A stretch of DNA of 62,009 nucleotides from DATLAN01 sp035527455 (GCA_035527455.1 DATLAN010000227.1:1-62009); one strand, 5' to 3'; positions 1 through 8,697 are shown, counted from the first letter of the stretch. Made by a program: numbers and translations. The notes: generated by a model from the letters alone, not told the origin.

Positions 1-531
1 GGCCAGGTGCAGGTCGCGCAGCCGCAGGCCCGACAGTTCCGACGCCCGGCATCCGGTCGCGTAAAGCAGCTCCAGCAAGGCCCGGTCCCGCCGCCAGTAC
101 GGATCGCCCTCTTGAGGACAGAGGAAGAGCTTGGCGATCTGTTGCGGGCTGAGCACCTTGGGCACGCGCTGCCAGAGCTTCTGGCTGCCGAGCAACTCGG
201 CCAGGTTGTCTTTCAGCACGCCTTCCAACTGCAAGTAGCGAAAGAAGACTCGTAGCGAGACAATATGCCGGGCGATGCTGGCCGGGCCCAGCTTCTTTCC
301 GTACAACCACCCGGCGTAGTCCGCCAGGTCGCGGATCGACAGTTTCGCAACGCTCCGCCCGGCCGACCACTCGAAGAACCGTGCCACGTCCCGGCGATAG
401 GCGGCCACCGTGTTTTCGGCCAGGTGGCATTCCCCGGCCACGTACTGCACGAACGCCTCCAGGTAAGTCTGGTCGGAACTCCGCGCCCGCGGCGGCTTGG
501 GACGGGACGGTTTCTTTCGGACGGTAGCCAT
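1..531 (-). CDS. xerD: Tyrosine recombinase XerD-like (5' part, cut by window edge)
   Basis: The minus-strand frame opens with ATG at 531 and stays open to base 1, giving 177 residues; the C-terminal part lies outside the window. XerC/XerD enzymes resolve chromosome dimers at dif by tyrosine-mediated strand exchange. Visible are the N-terminal SAM-like core-binding domain (LAENTVAAYRRDVARFFEW, about residues 45-63) and the start of the catalytic domain, with LLELLYATGCRASELSGL holding the first catalytic Arg. The run SQKLWQRVPKVLS resembles the XerD linker, so XerD is preferred over XerC. The other catalytic residues (Lys, His-x-x-Arg, Tyr) would lie outside. It diverges from the flagellar cluster and is probably unrelated to it. 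Confidence 0.9.
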   Translation of the reverse strand, partial: MATVRKKPSRPKPPRARSSDQTYLEAFVQYVAGECHLAENTVAAYRRDVARFFEWSAGRSVAKLSIRDLADYAGWLYGKKLGPASIARHIVSLRVFFRYLQLEGVLKDNLAELLGSQKLWQRVPKVLSPQQIAKLFLCPQEGDPYWRRDRALLELLYATGCRASELSGLRLRDLHLA

Positions 532-650
532 GGGGACGGGCTTTCGGCTTCACATCAAACGGCTCGCAATACCCCGTTTCTGGTTTCGGATGGTGCAGCG
601 GCCGATCGTTAGCCCATTCCCCCGCCGCTTGCGGCTTCGCCGGAAACGAC

Positions 651-806
651 CCCCCGCAACGCAGTGCGGGGGCGTTTGCCACTTCTTCTGCTCTTCTCCT
701 CCTCATTCTCTCCCCCCACTCCCCCCCGCAACGCAGTGCGGGGGCGTTTTTCGGTCCGTGGTGGCGTTTTCCTCATTTGGCCCCGTAACAGGCCGCGGGG
801 GCTTTT
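651..806 (+). terminator. Three tandem GC hairpins followed by T runs
   Basis: Hairpin 1 (651-677) and hairpin 2 (723-751) are near-identical: CCCCCGCA, loop ACGCAG, TGCGGGGG, then CG and three or five T. Hairpin 3 (781-806) is CCCCG...CGGGG followed by GCTTTT. Read on the plus strand they look like intrinsic terminators, yet no plus-strand gene lies upstream in the window. They may insulate the flagellar operon from the divergent xerD side, act in its leader, or simply be another palindromic repeat family. The rest of 532-954 holds no gene. Confidence 0.5.
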
Positions 807-867
807 CCGCAGCGATTCCCCCAGTACAATCGATGCCATGAACGCCACCCCAATCCCCAGACCCCCC

Positions 868-950
868 CAGTCCCCAATCCCCAATCCCCAATCCCCAATC
901 CCCAATCTGAAATCTGAAATCTGAAATCTGAAATCTGAAATCTGAAATCC
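868..950 (+). repeat. Two adjoining heptamer tandem arrays before flgN-like gene
   Basis: About five copies of CCCCAAT (to about 906) are followed directly by about six copies of CTGAAAT (about 907-948), both with a 7-base period. The array ends five bases before the ATG at 955, where a ribosome-binding site would be expected, and no Shine-Dalgarno is visible. Related tracts precede fliI, fliQ, fliR, flhB and flhF. Confidence 0.85.
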
Positions 951-954
951 CAAA

Positions 955-1410
955 ATGCCCGTTCCTCCAACCGAAACCCTGGCCGCCTTGATTCGCGAGA
1001 AACGCGACTGCCTGTTGACGCTCCGCGAGATGGGACGACGGCAGTTCGAACTCATCGACGAAGGAAACATGACGGCCCTGCTCGAAGTGCTCGCGGCCAA
1101 GCAACGAGCGCTCAATACGCTGCAGCGGGTCGAACGGGCGCTGGATCCGTTCCGCGGCCAGGACCCCGAACGGCGTCCCTGGCGCTTGCCGGACGACCGC
1201 CGCCGCTGTGCCGAGCAGCTTCAGCAGTGCGAGACGCTCTTGGGTGAGATCGTCAGCCAGGAGAAGTGCAGCGAAGGGGCGTTGATCCGGCGCCGCGACG
1301 AGACGGCCGAGCGGCTGCAAGGTGCCCATCGGGCCAACCACGCCCGAGGTGCCTATACGGCAGAGACTCGCGGCGAAATCCATCAACTCGATCTCCATTC
1401 GGACAGTTAG
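955..1410 (+). CDS. FlgN-like flagellar export chaperone (tentative)
   Basis: A 151-residue, largely helical, charged protein with no membrane segment. Length, helix content and position at the head of a flagellar cluster fit FlgN, the export chaperone for hook-filament junction proteins. The central part (about residues 15-110) looks like two long helices, including REMGRRQFELIDEGNMTALL and a Gln/Arg-rich second half. No catalytic motif is seen. The start ATG at 955 lies directly after a heptamer array. The stop lies 10 bases before the sensor kinase start, so the two are probably co-transcribed. Identification rests on context and fold type more than on sequence motifs; an uncharacterised planctomycete flagellar protein is the alternative. 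Confidence 0.6.
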   Translation: MPVPPTETLAALIREKRDCLLTLREMGRRQFELIDEGNMTALLEVLAAKQRALNTLQRVERALDPFRGQDPERRPWRLPDDRRRCAEQLQQCETLLGEIVSQEKCSEGALIRRRDETAERLQGAHRANHARGAYTAETRGEIHQLDLHSDS

Positions 1411-1420
1411 GAGCCGAGCC

Positions 1421-2320
1421 ATGAGCAAACCACCCACCCTCCGCATCGTCGATACGGCCGAGCACGCCGATCTCCTGCCGGAGCCCGCCTTGCCCGACGG
1501 CAACTCCGACCTGGAAACCGTGTTGGCGGCCTGGCACTCGGCCACGTTGCGTCTGGAGCAGACGCACGTGGCGCTGCGCGACGAGGTGCGGCGTCTGACC
1601 GACGAGCTGGAAGTGAAGAACCGCGAGTTGGCCCGAAAGAACCGGCTGGCCGACCTGGGACAGATGGCCTCGCACGTGGCCCACGAAGTCCGCAACAACC
1701 TGGTTCCCCTCACCCTCTACCTGAGCCTGTTGCGGAAGCGGATTTCGGAGGACGCCGGCAGCCTGGACGTGTTGGACAAGATCGCCGCCGCCTTCACCGC
1801 ACTGGACGTCATGGTCAACGACCTGTTGCACTTCACCTCGGATCGCGACCCCCAGTTGCACTCCTTCCCCTTGAGGAAACTGATCGACGAGGTCCACGCC
1901 TCGTTGGCCCCGCAACTCTCCGCCCAAGCGATCGAAACCGTCATCGACGTCCCCGACGCGATGTCGGTCCGCGCCGATCATGACATGCTCCGCCGGGCCG
2001 TGCTGAATCTGGTGCTCAACGCCCTGGACGCCATGCCGGAGGGAGGCTCGTTGGTGATTACCGCGACTTCCGGACCCTCGGGCTCGGAACTGGAAATCGC
2101 CGACTCGGGGCCGGGGCTCTCCGAAGAGGCCAAACGCCGGGCGTTCGAACCGTTCTACACCACCAAGCGCGGCGGGACGGGACTCGGGCTGGCCATCGTC
2201 TGCCGAATCGCCGAAGCCCACGACGGGGCCGTGACGGTCCTGAATTGTCCCGAAGGAGGAGCCGCCGTGACCTTGCGAATCCCCGCCGCCGCCGCCGTCG
2301 CATTGGAGGCCGCCGCATGA
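1421..2320 (+). CDS. Sensor histidine kinase, FlrB/FleS-like
   Basis: A 299-residue soluble kinase that would phosphorylate the response regulator encoded next. An N-terminal coiled coil (about residues 35-75) leads to the H-box ASHVAHEVRNN with His88. The catalytic domain shows the N-box (NLVLNALDAMPEGG), the G1 box (DSGPGL) and the G2 region (TTKRGGTGLGLAI). No transmembrane segment is visible, as in FlrB/FleS kinases that sense flagellar assembly state. The start at 1421 is chosen over an upstream in-frame codon because AGGAG lies at a good distance and the longer form would overlap the previous gene. Its TGA overlaps the next ATG (ATGA). Confidence 0.88.
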   Translation: MSKPPTLRIVDTAEHADLLPEPALPDGNSDLETVLAAWHSATLRLEQTHVALRDEVRRLTDELEVKNRELARKNRLADLGQMASHVAHEVRNNLVPLTLYLSLLRKRISEDAGSLDVLDKIAAAFTALDVMVNDLLHFTSDRDPQLHSFPLRKLIDEVHASLAPQLSAQAIETVIDVPDAMSVRADHDMLRRAVLNLVLNALDAMPEGGSLVITATSGPSGSELEIADSGPGLSEEAKRRAFEPFYTTKRGGTGLGLAIVCRIAEAHDGAVTVLNCPEGGAAVTLRIPAAAAVALEAAA

Positions 2321-3741
2321 ACGCCCAACCGCCCGCCGAAGCGTCCGATGCCCAAGGCCGCGGGTGCGTGCTGGTCGTCGACGATCACCGCCAGGCCCGC
2401 GATTCGATGGCCGTCGCCCTGCAACTATCCGGCTATCAGGTCGCCCGCTGTTCGAGCGCTCCGGAGGCGTTGAACCTGCTGGGGCGGGAACGCTACGATT
2501 GCATCGTCACCGATCTGAAGATGCCCGGCATGAACGGTGTGGAGTTCATCATCCAACTTGAACGGCGCCGCTGCGAGAGCCAGGTCGTGATGGTGACCGC
2601 CCACGCCACGGTCGCCACGGCCGTCGAGGCGATGCGGCACGGGGCCTTCGACTATATCGAAAAGCCGTTCGACGTCGATCAACTCGATCAGCTCGTCACC
2701 CAGGCCATCCGCCATGGCCGGCTGATCCAACACGGCCCCGCCGGCGAGCAGCGCTCCGATAGCTCCCAGCCGCCGGCGATGATCGGTTCCAGCGAGCCGA
2801 TGCGGGCGCTAAGGGCGAGAATCGCGCAGGTCGCTCCCACGCCCGTCACCGTGCTGATCACCGGAGAAAGCGGGACCGGCAAGGAGTTGGTGGCCCGGGC
2901 GATCCACGCCACCGGCGACCGCCGCGATGCCCCGCTCGTCAGCCTCAACTGCCCCGTGCTCTCCGCCCACCTGATGGAGAGCGAGTTGTTCGGGCACGAA
3001 CGGGGCGCATTCACCGGGGCCGAAGGGTCGCGCGTCGGCCGCTTCGAGATGGCCGACGGCGGATCGATTCTCCTGGACGAAGTCACCGAAATCGACCTCC
3101 CCCTGCAAGCCAAGCTGCTCCGCGTGCTCCAGGAGAAATCCTTCGAACGCGTCGGCTCCAGCCAAACCAAACAGGTCGACGTCCGCGTGCTGGCCACCAC
3201 CAACCGGGATCTGCGGGCGGAAGTCGACGCCGGGCGGTTCCGCGAGGATCTCTACTATCGCCTGGCCGTGGTCCCGATCCGCGTGCCGCCCCTGCGCGAG
3301 CGACGCGACGACGTGCCGGAGCTGATCGACCATTTCTTCGCCCACTGTGCACGACGGCTCGACCGCGAACCCTGCTCGCTCGAACCGTCCGCCCGCGATC
3401 TGCTGATCGACTACCATTGGCCGGGCAACGTGCGGGAACTGGAGAACATCATCACCCGGGCAAGCGTGCTGAACCTCGGCGGTCTCGTCTCGGCCGACGA
3501 ACTGCGGCGATGGCTTTCGACCGAACCGGGAAGCGGCAAGGAAACCCCTTCGGAGGACATGCCCGTCGGACTGAGCCTGCACGAGATGGAACGCAAATTG
3601 ATCGAAGCCACGTTGGAACACTACGACGGACACCGCGCCCGCACCGCGCAGGCCCTGGGCATCGGCGTGCGAACGCTGTCGGGGAAGCTGCGGCAGTATG
3701 GATACGCACCGCGGGAGAAAAGTTATTCCAAGGCCGGGTGA
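2317..3741 (+). CDS. Sigma-54-dependent flagellar response regulator, FlrC/FleR-like
   Basis: A 474-residue NtrC-family activator. The receiver domain (about 15-130) has the acidic pair in VVDDH and phospho-acceptor Asp66 (TDLKMPGMNG). The AAA+ domain (about 150-385) has Walker A GESGTGKE, the sigma-54-contacting GAFTGA loop and Walker B SILLDEV. The C-terminal Fis-type helix-turn-helix covers about 430-470 (HRARTAQALGIGVRTLSGKL). ATG 2317 overlaps the kinase stop by four bases and has GGAGG upstream. With the kinase this forms a two-component switch that would drive sigma-54 promoters of middle flagellar genes; a candidate target promoter lies at 3901, just ahead of flgB. Confidence 0.93.
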   Translation: MNAQPPAEASDAQGRGCVLVVDDHRQARDSMAVALQLSGYQVARCSSAPEALNLLGRERYDCIVTDLKMPGMNGVEFIIQLERRRCESQVVMVTAHATVATAVEAMRHGAFDYIEKPFDVDQLDQLVTQAIRHGRLIQHGPAGEQRSDSSQPPAMIGSSEPMRALRARIAQVAPTPVTVLITGESGTGKELVARAIHATGDRRDAPLVSLNCPVLSAHLMESELFGHERGAFTGAEGSRVGRFEMADGGSILLDEVTEIDLPLQAKLLRVLQEKSFERVGSSQTKQVDVRVLATTNRDLRAEVDAGRFREDLYYRLAVVPIRVPPLRERRDDVPELIDHFFAHCARRLDREPCSLEPSARDLLIDYHWPGNVRELENIITRASVLNLGGLVSADELRRWLSTEPGSGKETPSEDMPVGLSLHEMERKLIEATLEHYDGHRARTAQALGIGVRTLSGKLRQYGYAPREKSYSKAG

Positions 3742-3900
3742 ACGGCGGTTTCTGCCGATCGACGATGCGCAGGAATTGCCGGTTGGCAGGAACTCCCTGA
3801 CGGGATGAAACGAACAAGAAGACTTTCTCTTAACAACAGACCGAACCCAACCTAAGCCCCCGAAAGAACTTAGATTGCCCTCGGCGGCTCGTCCGCCCGG

Positions 3901-3916
3901 TGGCATGCACGCCGCA
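3901..3916 (+). promoter_or_regulatory. Candidate sigma-54 (-24/-12) promoter for flgB
   Basis: TGGCATGCACGCCGCA shows the GG-N10-GC spacing of sigma-54 promoters, with a good -24 element (TGGCA) and a weaker -12 (CCGCA for TTGCA). A start near 3927 would give a leader of about 70 bases to flgB. The gene just upstream encodes a GAFTGA-type activator, which makes the site plausible but does not prove it. Confidence 0.4.
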
Positions 3917-3998
3917 CCGCCGCGTCCGGCACGCCGATTGCACGCGGCGTACCCGATGTCCGGGGCCGGCGGCCGAAGCCGCAACAGGAAACCACGCG

Positions 3999-4412
3999 AT
4001 GTTCTCGAACCTATTCGAGTCGACGACGATCCCCATGCTCCAGGAGGCGGTGAATTTTGCCCAAAGCCGCCATACGGTGCTGGCCGGGAATATCGCCAAC
4101 ATGGACACGCCCGGCTACCAGATCCGCGACCTCTCGGTCGAGGATTTCCAAAGCCGGCTGAAAGGGGCCATCGAGGCCCGCCGCCGGCCGCAACTGCCGA
4201 TTTCCCCGGGCGACCTGGCCGAGCGGAGCACCGGACCGTTTGGGCAGATCTCCAAGAACCCCAAGACCGTCACCCGCCACGACAAGAACAACATCGGCAT
4301 GGAGTTCCAGGTGACCGAGATGGTCAAGAACCAGATGCAGCACAACCTGGCGCTGGCCGTGATGAACAGCCAATTCCAACTGCTCCAGGCAGCCATCAGC
4401 GAGCGAGTGTAA
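3999..4412 (+). CDS. flgB: Flagellar proximal rod protein FlgB
   Basis: A 137-residue rod protein exported by the flagellar type III apparatus, where it joins FliE and FlgC at the MS-ring. The rod-family motif near the N-terminus is clear (LAGNIANMDTPGY, about residues 28-40), and the C-terminal helix ends in QFQLLQAAISERV, typical of the FlgB coiled-coil partner. Length matches the family. ATG 3999 has AGGA upstream; a longer in-frame version would start in an unlikely leader. Followed by a 156-base gap with a palindrome pair, then flgC. Confidence 0.95.
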   Translation: MFSNLFESTTIPMLQEAVNFAQSRHTVLAGNIANMDTPGYQIRDLSVEDFQSRLKGAIEARRRPQLPISPGDLAERSTGPFGQISKNPKTVTRHDKNNIGMEFQVTEMVKNQMQHNLALAVMNSQFQLLQAAISERV

Positions 4413-4438
4413 GTCGATAACGAGTCAACCATGACGAC

Positions 4439-4524
4439 AACGTTTAGCGGGCGGGCTTGCCCGCCGTTTCATGCGTCGAAAAGCTCCAGTCATTGAACGG
4501 CGGGCAAGCCCGCCCGCTAAACGA
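4439..4524. repeat. Palindromic repeat family B, head-to-head pair
   Basis: AACGTTTAGCGGGCGGGCTT GCCCGCCGTT (4439-4468) is followed after about 26 bases by its inverse complement (about 4495-4524). Each copy has a GGCGGGC-AA-GCCCGCC hairpin. Single copies occur at 21617-21644, 28100-28127 and 52879-52906. It fills most of the flgB-flgC gap. Confidence 0.9.
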
Positions 4525-4568
4525 CGAAAGCGCCATACTTAGCCGAGTAGTGTCAGGAGGAAAGGCGA

Positions 4569-4988
4569 ATGTTCCCAGCCCTCGACATCAGTGCCAGCGG
4601 CCTGGCCGCCCAGCGGATGCGGATGCAGGCCATCTCCAGCAACATCGCCAACATCTCGACCACGCACAACGAGGACGGCCGCCGCGTACCCTATCAACCG
4701 CGATTCGTCGTTTTCCAGACCGACGACGGCATCGGGGCGCACGGGGCGTCGGGTGTCAGCGTCTCCGCCGTGCAGACCGCCGACGTGGAACCGCTCTGGA
4801 GATTCCAGCCGAACCATCCCGAGCGGATGAAGGACGGGCCGCACAAGGACCACGTGGCCTATCCCAACGTCAACATGATGACCGAGTACACCGACGCGAT
4901 GGAAGCCGCCCGAGCCTACGAAGCCAACCTGGGCACCATGGAGATTACCAAGGACCTTCAACGACAGACCTTGAGGATTCTGGCCTGA
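4569..4988 (+). CDS. flgC: Flagellar proximal rod protein FlgC
   Basis: A 139-residue rod component exported through the flagellar gate. The N-terminal signature is MFPALDISASGLAAQRMRM followed by the conserved SSNIANISTT; the C-terminal region EAARAYEANLGTMEITKDL matches the shared rod/hook C-terminal helix. The start has a near-perfect AGGAGG site eight bases upstream. Its TGA overlaps the fliE ATG by one base (TGATG), indicating coupled translation. Length is standard for FlgC. Confidence 0.95.
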   Translation: MFPALDISASGLAAQRMRMQAISSNIANISTTHNEDGRRVPYQPRFVVFQTDDGIGAHGASGVSVSAVQTADVEPLWRFQPNHPERMKDGPHKDHVAYPNVNMMTEYTDAMEAARAYEANLGTMEITKDLQRQTLRILA

Positions 4989-5284
4989 TGAACCCGATCC
5001 AAAACATCCAATCGCTTGGCGCCCTGGCCGGCCCCTCGGCCCCGCAGGCCGGCGGAGCCGACGCCGCGTCGTTCAAGGACTTCCTGCTGAAATCGATCCA
5101 CGAGGTCAACTCGATGCAGCAGCAGGCCGACCGGGCCGTCGAAGCCCTGGTGACCGGCGGAGACGTCAACCCGGCCGAAGTGCTCACCGCCGTGCAGAAG
5201 GCCGACGTCGCCTTCCGGCTGATGATCCAGGTCCGCAACAAGATCGTCCAGGCGTACGACGAAGTCAGGAACATTCGCGTGTGA
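4988..5284 (+). CDS. fliE: Flagellar hook-basal body protein FliE
   Basis: A 98-residue adaptor joining the MS-ring to the rod. The family core SFKDFLLKSIHEVNSMQQQA (about residues 28-47) and the C-terminal DVAFRLMIQVRNKIVQAYDE (about 73-92) are typical. The start ATG shares its A with the flgC stop. FlgB, FlgC and FliE are the first rod pieces and are encoded together here. Confidence 0.95.
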   Translation: MNPIQNIQSLGALAGPSAPQAGGADAASFKDFLLKSIHEVNSMQQQADRAVEALVTGGDVNPAEVLTAVQKADVAFRLMIQVRNKIVQAYDEVRNIRV

Positions 5285-5333
5285 CCGGCGCCGCCGCAAA
5301 CCCACTATCACGAACTGAAACGAGGTTCCACGG

Positions 5334-6980
5334 ATGGATTTCCTCAATCGTGCGTTCAGCCAACTGACCGATCTGTTCCGATCCATGACGCCCGGCGCCC
5401 GGATCACGGCCGGCTTGTTGCTGGCCGTGGTCGTGGTCAGCCTGGCGTACCTGTTCCGTTGGCAGATGTCCGGCCCGGACGTCGACCTGATGAACGGCGT
5501 GCCGGTCTCGGCCGACGACCTGCCGGCGATGGAGTCGGCCTTCCACGCCGCCACCCTGAACGACTACCAGGTGCGCGGGACCCAGATCCTCGTTCCCGGC
5601 GGAAAGAAGGCGGCCTACATGGCGGCGCTGGCCGATGCCCAGGCCCTGCCGGCGAACATCGACAAGGTGTTCGACGACGCTCTGAAAGGCTCCAGCGTCT
5701 TCATGCCCCGGCAACAACGCGAGGACATGATGAAGATCGCCAAACAGAAGGTGCTGGCGATGACCATCGGCGCGATGAAGGGGATCGAACGGGCGTACGT
5801 GCTCTACGATACCAAGACCAACAACGGCTTCCCTCGGACCACGGAAACCACGGCCACCGCCAGCGTGAAGGCCGAAGGGTCCCGCCAACTCGACGACCAG
5901 CAGGTCTCGGCCATCCGGCACCTGGTCTCCGGGGCCATCGCCGGATTGGAGCCCGAAGACGTCACCGTGGCCGATCTCAGCGGCCCGATCCATCACGGCG
6001 GCAGCGCGAAGAACGGCGGCTCGGCCACCGACAACCTCTTCGCCGCCTTGACGCGAAGTTACGAACAGGAATGGAAGACCAAGGTCCTCAATGCCCTGAC
6101 GTACGTTCCCGGCGTTACGGTCGAGGCCTACGTGATGCTCGACCGCGAGCAACTCAACAACACGATGTCGATCACGCACGATCCGAAGACGACCCCCACG
6201 CTGGAAATCAGCGAGGACACGTCGAAAACGGTGGAGGGATCGGGTTCGGCCGGGCGACCGGGATACGCCAGCCAACAGCCCAACACCGGCGCCGCGCTGC
6301 TGGGCCCCGGCAGTGCCGGCAGCAAAGAATCGGAGACGGAAGAGAAGCGGCAAGTGGTCAGCGTGACCAACACGGAACAGCAAGAAACGCAAAAGGTCGG
6401 CATGACGCCGCAGCAGGTCTCCGTCTCGATCGGCATCCCCGTCAGCTACTTCGAAGAGATCTGGAAGCGGCTCAATCCGCCTGCAGAAGGCCAGGAGCCG
6501 CGAACGCCCGACCAGAACGATCTGCAGAGAATCCAGGAGGAAGCCACGACCAAGATCCGCACGCACGTCGCCAATCTGCTCCCCACACCGGCGGCCGGGA
6601 CCGACCGGACTCAACTGGTCGAGGTCAACACGTTCCAGGACCTCAAACCGGCCGAGATCCCCGGACCGGGAATCGGCGAGAACGTGCTGGGGTGGCTGGG
6701 ACAGTACTGGGCCACGCTGGGGATGATCGGCCTGGCGGGCTTCAGCCTGGTGATGCTCCGCTCGATGGTCAAGGCCGCCCCGGCCGGGTCGCAAGCCGCC
6801 GCGACCTCCGGCGCCGCCGACGACGACGAAGAGGAAGGGGAAGAGAAAGCCGCGATCAACCGGCTGGGACGCTTCACCGGCAGCGGACACTCGCTCCGCG
6901 ACGACCTCTCCGAACTCGTCCAGGAAGATCCTGACACCGCCGCCAATATCCTCAGAACGTGGATCGGCAATGCAGGTTGA
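5334..6980 (+). CDS. fliF: Flagellar MS-ring protein FliF
   Basis: A 548-residue inner-membrane ring protein that templates basal-body assembly and seats the export gate. Transmembrane segment 1 is at about 24-41 (ITAGLLLAVVVVSLAYLF) and segment 2 at about 455-475, with the periplasmic ring-building domains between. The last part (DDDEEEGEEK, then RLGRFTGSG to the C-terminus) is the cytoplasmic tail that binds FliG. Length is close to the family's 550. The ribosome site is weak (GAGG). Residues about 295-345 form a Gly/Ser/Glu-rich low-complexity stretch within the beta-collar region. Confidence 0.95.
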   Translation: MDFLNRAFSQLTDLFRSMTPGARITAGLLLAVVVVSLAYLFRWQMSGPDVDLMNGVPVSADDLPAMESAFHAATLNDYQVRGTQILVPGGKKAAYMAALADAQALPANIDKVFDDALKGSSVFMPRQQREDMMKIAKQKVLAMTIGAMKGIERAYVLYDTKTNNGFPRTTETTATASVKAEGSRQLDDQQVSAIRHLVSGAIAGLEPEDVTVADLSGPIHHGGSAKNGGSATDNLFAALTRSYEQEWKTKVLNALTYVPGVTVEAYVMLDREQLNNTMSITHDPKTTPTLEISEDTSKTVEGSGSAGRPGYASQQPNTGAALLGPGSAGSKESETEEKRQVVSVTNTEQQETQKVGMTPQQVSVSIGIPVSYFEEIWKRLNPPAEGQEPRTPDQNDLQRIQEEATTKIRTHVANLLPTPAAGTDRTQLVEVNTFQDLKPAEIPGPGIGENVLGWLGQYWATLGMIGLAGFSLVMLRSMVKAAPAGSQAAATSGAADDDEEEGEEKAAINRLGRFTGSGHSLRDDLSELVQEDPDTAANILRTWIGNAG

Positions 6981-7002
6981 CCAATCACCGTAGTCATCGA
7001 AG

Positions 7003-8043
7003 ATGCGTACCAAGCTCCTGAAAACTTCCACCGCAGACGCAAACGACGCCGGCATCCGCAAGGCGGCCGTGCTGGTCGCCGGCCTCGACCAAAAGAGCGC
7101 CGACGCCCTGCTCGATGCGCTCGGCGAGGAGCAGGCCCGGCGGGTCCGCGACGCCGTGGTCGAACTGGGCGAGATCGACCCCCACGAGCAGCGCCGCGTC
7201 CTCGACGAGTTCTTCCGCATCCAACCCATGGTGCCCAACCAACGGCCCCCGGGCATCGAACTGGACGGACGGCTCGCCCGCAAGCTCTCCATGCCGCCGA
7301 GAGGTTGCACCGCGGAGAACGAGCAGCCGGACGCATCGCCGGGCGCCGATCCGAAGCCCTTCCACCGGCTCTGCGAGGCCGAAGCCGACAAGCTGGCCCG
7401 AATCCTGGCCAACGAACGCCCGCAAACCATCGCGTTGGTGCTTTCCCACCTGCCGCCCGAGCAGGCCGGAAACGTCCTGATCCGGCTGCCCGCGGAGTTG
7501 CAGAACGACTTGATCCACCGGTTGATCGATCTGGAGGAAACCGACCCGGCCATCCTCCGCGACGTGGAGCGAGCACTGGAATCGCGCCTCTCGCAACAGG
7601 TTCGCATGCAGCGCCGCAGGGTCGCCGGAATAAAGGCCGTCAGTGACATCCTCCACGCGTCGGACAGCCGGGTGGGGATGCAGATCCTCGACGGGCTGGC
7701 CGAACACGACCGGCCGCTGGCCGAACAACTCGGCCCGCAGCGATTGCAGTTCGACGACTTGACGCGACTGGACGACGACACCCTCGACACCGTCTTCGAC
7801 GGCGCCGAGCCGGAACTGCTGATGATCGCGCTGGTCGGCGCCCCGCCGGAGTTGATCGACCGGGTCGTGCGGCGGCTTGGCGAGTCGGAAGCCGAGGAAG
7901 TTCGCCATCGACTGGACCACCCGGGCCCGATTCGGCTGAGCGACGTCGAAGACGCCCGCGGCCGGATCGCCGAACTGGCCCGCCGTATGGCCATCGAGGG
8001 GCGCATCCGTTTGCCCGAGAAACAACCGTTATTCGTTTGCTGA
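7003..8043 (+). CDS. fliG: Flagellar motor switch protein FliG
   Basis: A 346-residue C-ring protein that binds FliF and contacts the stator. Three regions are visible: the N-terminal FliF-binding part (about 18-110, RKAAVLVAGLDQKSADALLD), the middle domain with NERPQTIALVLSHLPPEQA, corresponding to the conserved EHPQ motif, and the C-terminal torque domain (about 245-340), rich in Asp/Glu/Arg (LDDDTLDTVFDGAEPELLM). The EHPQ-type motif reads ERPQ, a mild variation. FliN is encoded further downstream; FliM is not in the window. Confidence 0.93.
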   Translation: MRTKLLKTSTADANDAGIRKAAVLVAGLDQKSADALLDALGEEQARRVRDAVVELGEIDPHEQRRVLDEFFRIQPMVPNQRPPGIELDGRLARKLSMPPRGCTAENEQPDASPGADPKPFHRLCEAEADKLARILANERPQTIALVLSHLPPEQAGNVLIRLPAELQNDLIHRLIDLEETDPAILRDVERALESRLSQQVRMQRRRVAGIKAVSDILHASDSRVGMQILDGLAEHDRPLAEQLGPQRLQFDDLTRLDDDTLDTVFDGAEPELLMIALVGAPPELIDRVVRRLGESEAEEVRHRLDHPGPIRLSDVEDARGRIAELARRMAIEGRIRLPEKQPLFVC

Positions 8044-8055
8044 TAAGCCCCGCTT

Positions 8056-8697
8056 ATGTCCACGATCATCCGAGCCACCGACCACAACCGCGGCACCCAC
8101 CGGGTGGTGTACAACTTCGAGGACATGGTCGGCCAGGCCAACCGGTACCTGGAAAAGGTGCGGGCCGAGGCGGCCAAGATCGTGGTCCAGGCACAGCGGG
8201 AAGCCGACGCCGTGAAGGCACAGGCGGTACACGAAGGGCGCGAGGCCGGCCGCCGGGAGATCGAACAGATGGTGGGGAAGCAACTGGGCACCGTCTTGCC
8301 GGCACTGAAGCAGGCCGTCGACGACATCCATCATGCCAAGCAGGCGTGGTTGACGCACTGGGAAGCCAGCGCGGTCCATGTGGCCGCCGCGATCGCCGGG
8401 CGGCTGATCCGCCGCGAACTCAGCCGGCAGCCGGAAATCACGTTGGACCTGGTCCGCGAGGCCCTGGATCTGGCCGCCGGGCATTCGCAGTTGCGCATTC
8501 ACTTGAACCCGGCCGACCACGAATCGATGGGCACGCAAGTCGAGCAGTTGCTGCGGGAGCTGTCGACGTTGACCGAAGCCGAGATCGTATCCGACGCCGG
8601 AATCACCCCCGGTGGTTGCCGCGTAGAGACCCGTTTCGGCATCATCGACCAGCAGTTCGAGGCCCAGCTAAAACGAATCGAAGAAGAGCTGACGTAG
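8056..8697 (+). CDS. fliH: Flagellar export apparatus protein FliH
   Basis: A 213-residue peripheral-stalk protein that links the FliI ATPase to the C-ring. A long central coiled coil (about 28-90: YLEKVRAEAAKIVVQAQREA and following) precedes the C-terminal globular domain (VAAAIAGRLIRRELSRQPEI to EAQLKRIEEEL). VSDAGITPGGCRVETRFGII is the typical FliH/YscL/V-ATPase E-type C-terminal motif. Starts 12 bases after fliG, in the usual fliG-fliH-fliI-fliJ order. Confidence 0.93.
   Translation: MSTIIRATDHNRGTHRVVYNFEDMVGQANRYLEKVRAEAAKIVVQAQREADAVKAQAVHEGREAGRREIEQMVGKQLGTVLPALKQAVDDIHHAKQAWLTHWEASAVHVAAAIAGRLIRRELSRQPEITLDLVREALDLAAGHSQLRIHLNPADHESMGTQVEQLLRELSTLTEAEIVSDAGITPGGCRVETRFGIIDQQFEAQLKRIEEELT

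Noticed and set aside
5265..8327. Very long open frame on the minus strand opposite fliE-fliF-fliG-fliH
   Set aside because: It is antisense to four clear genes, has a Ser/Arg/Gly-rich composition typical of a shadow frame in GC-rich DNA, and shows no domain.
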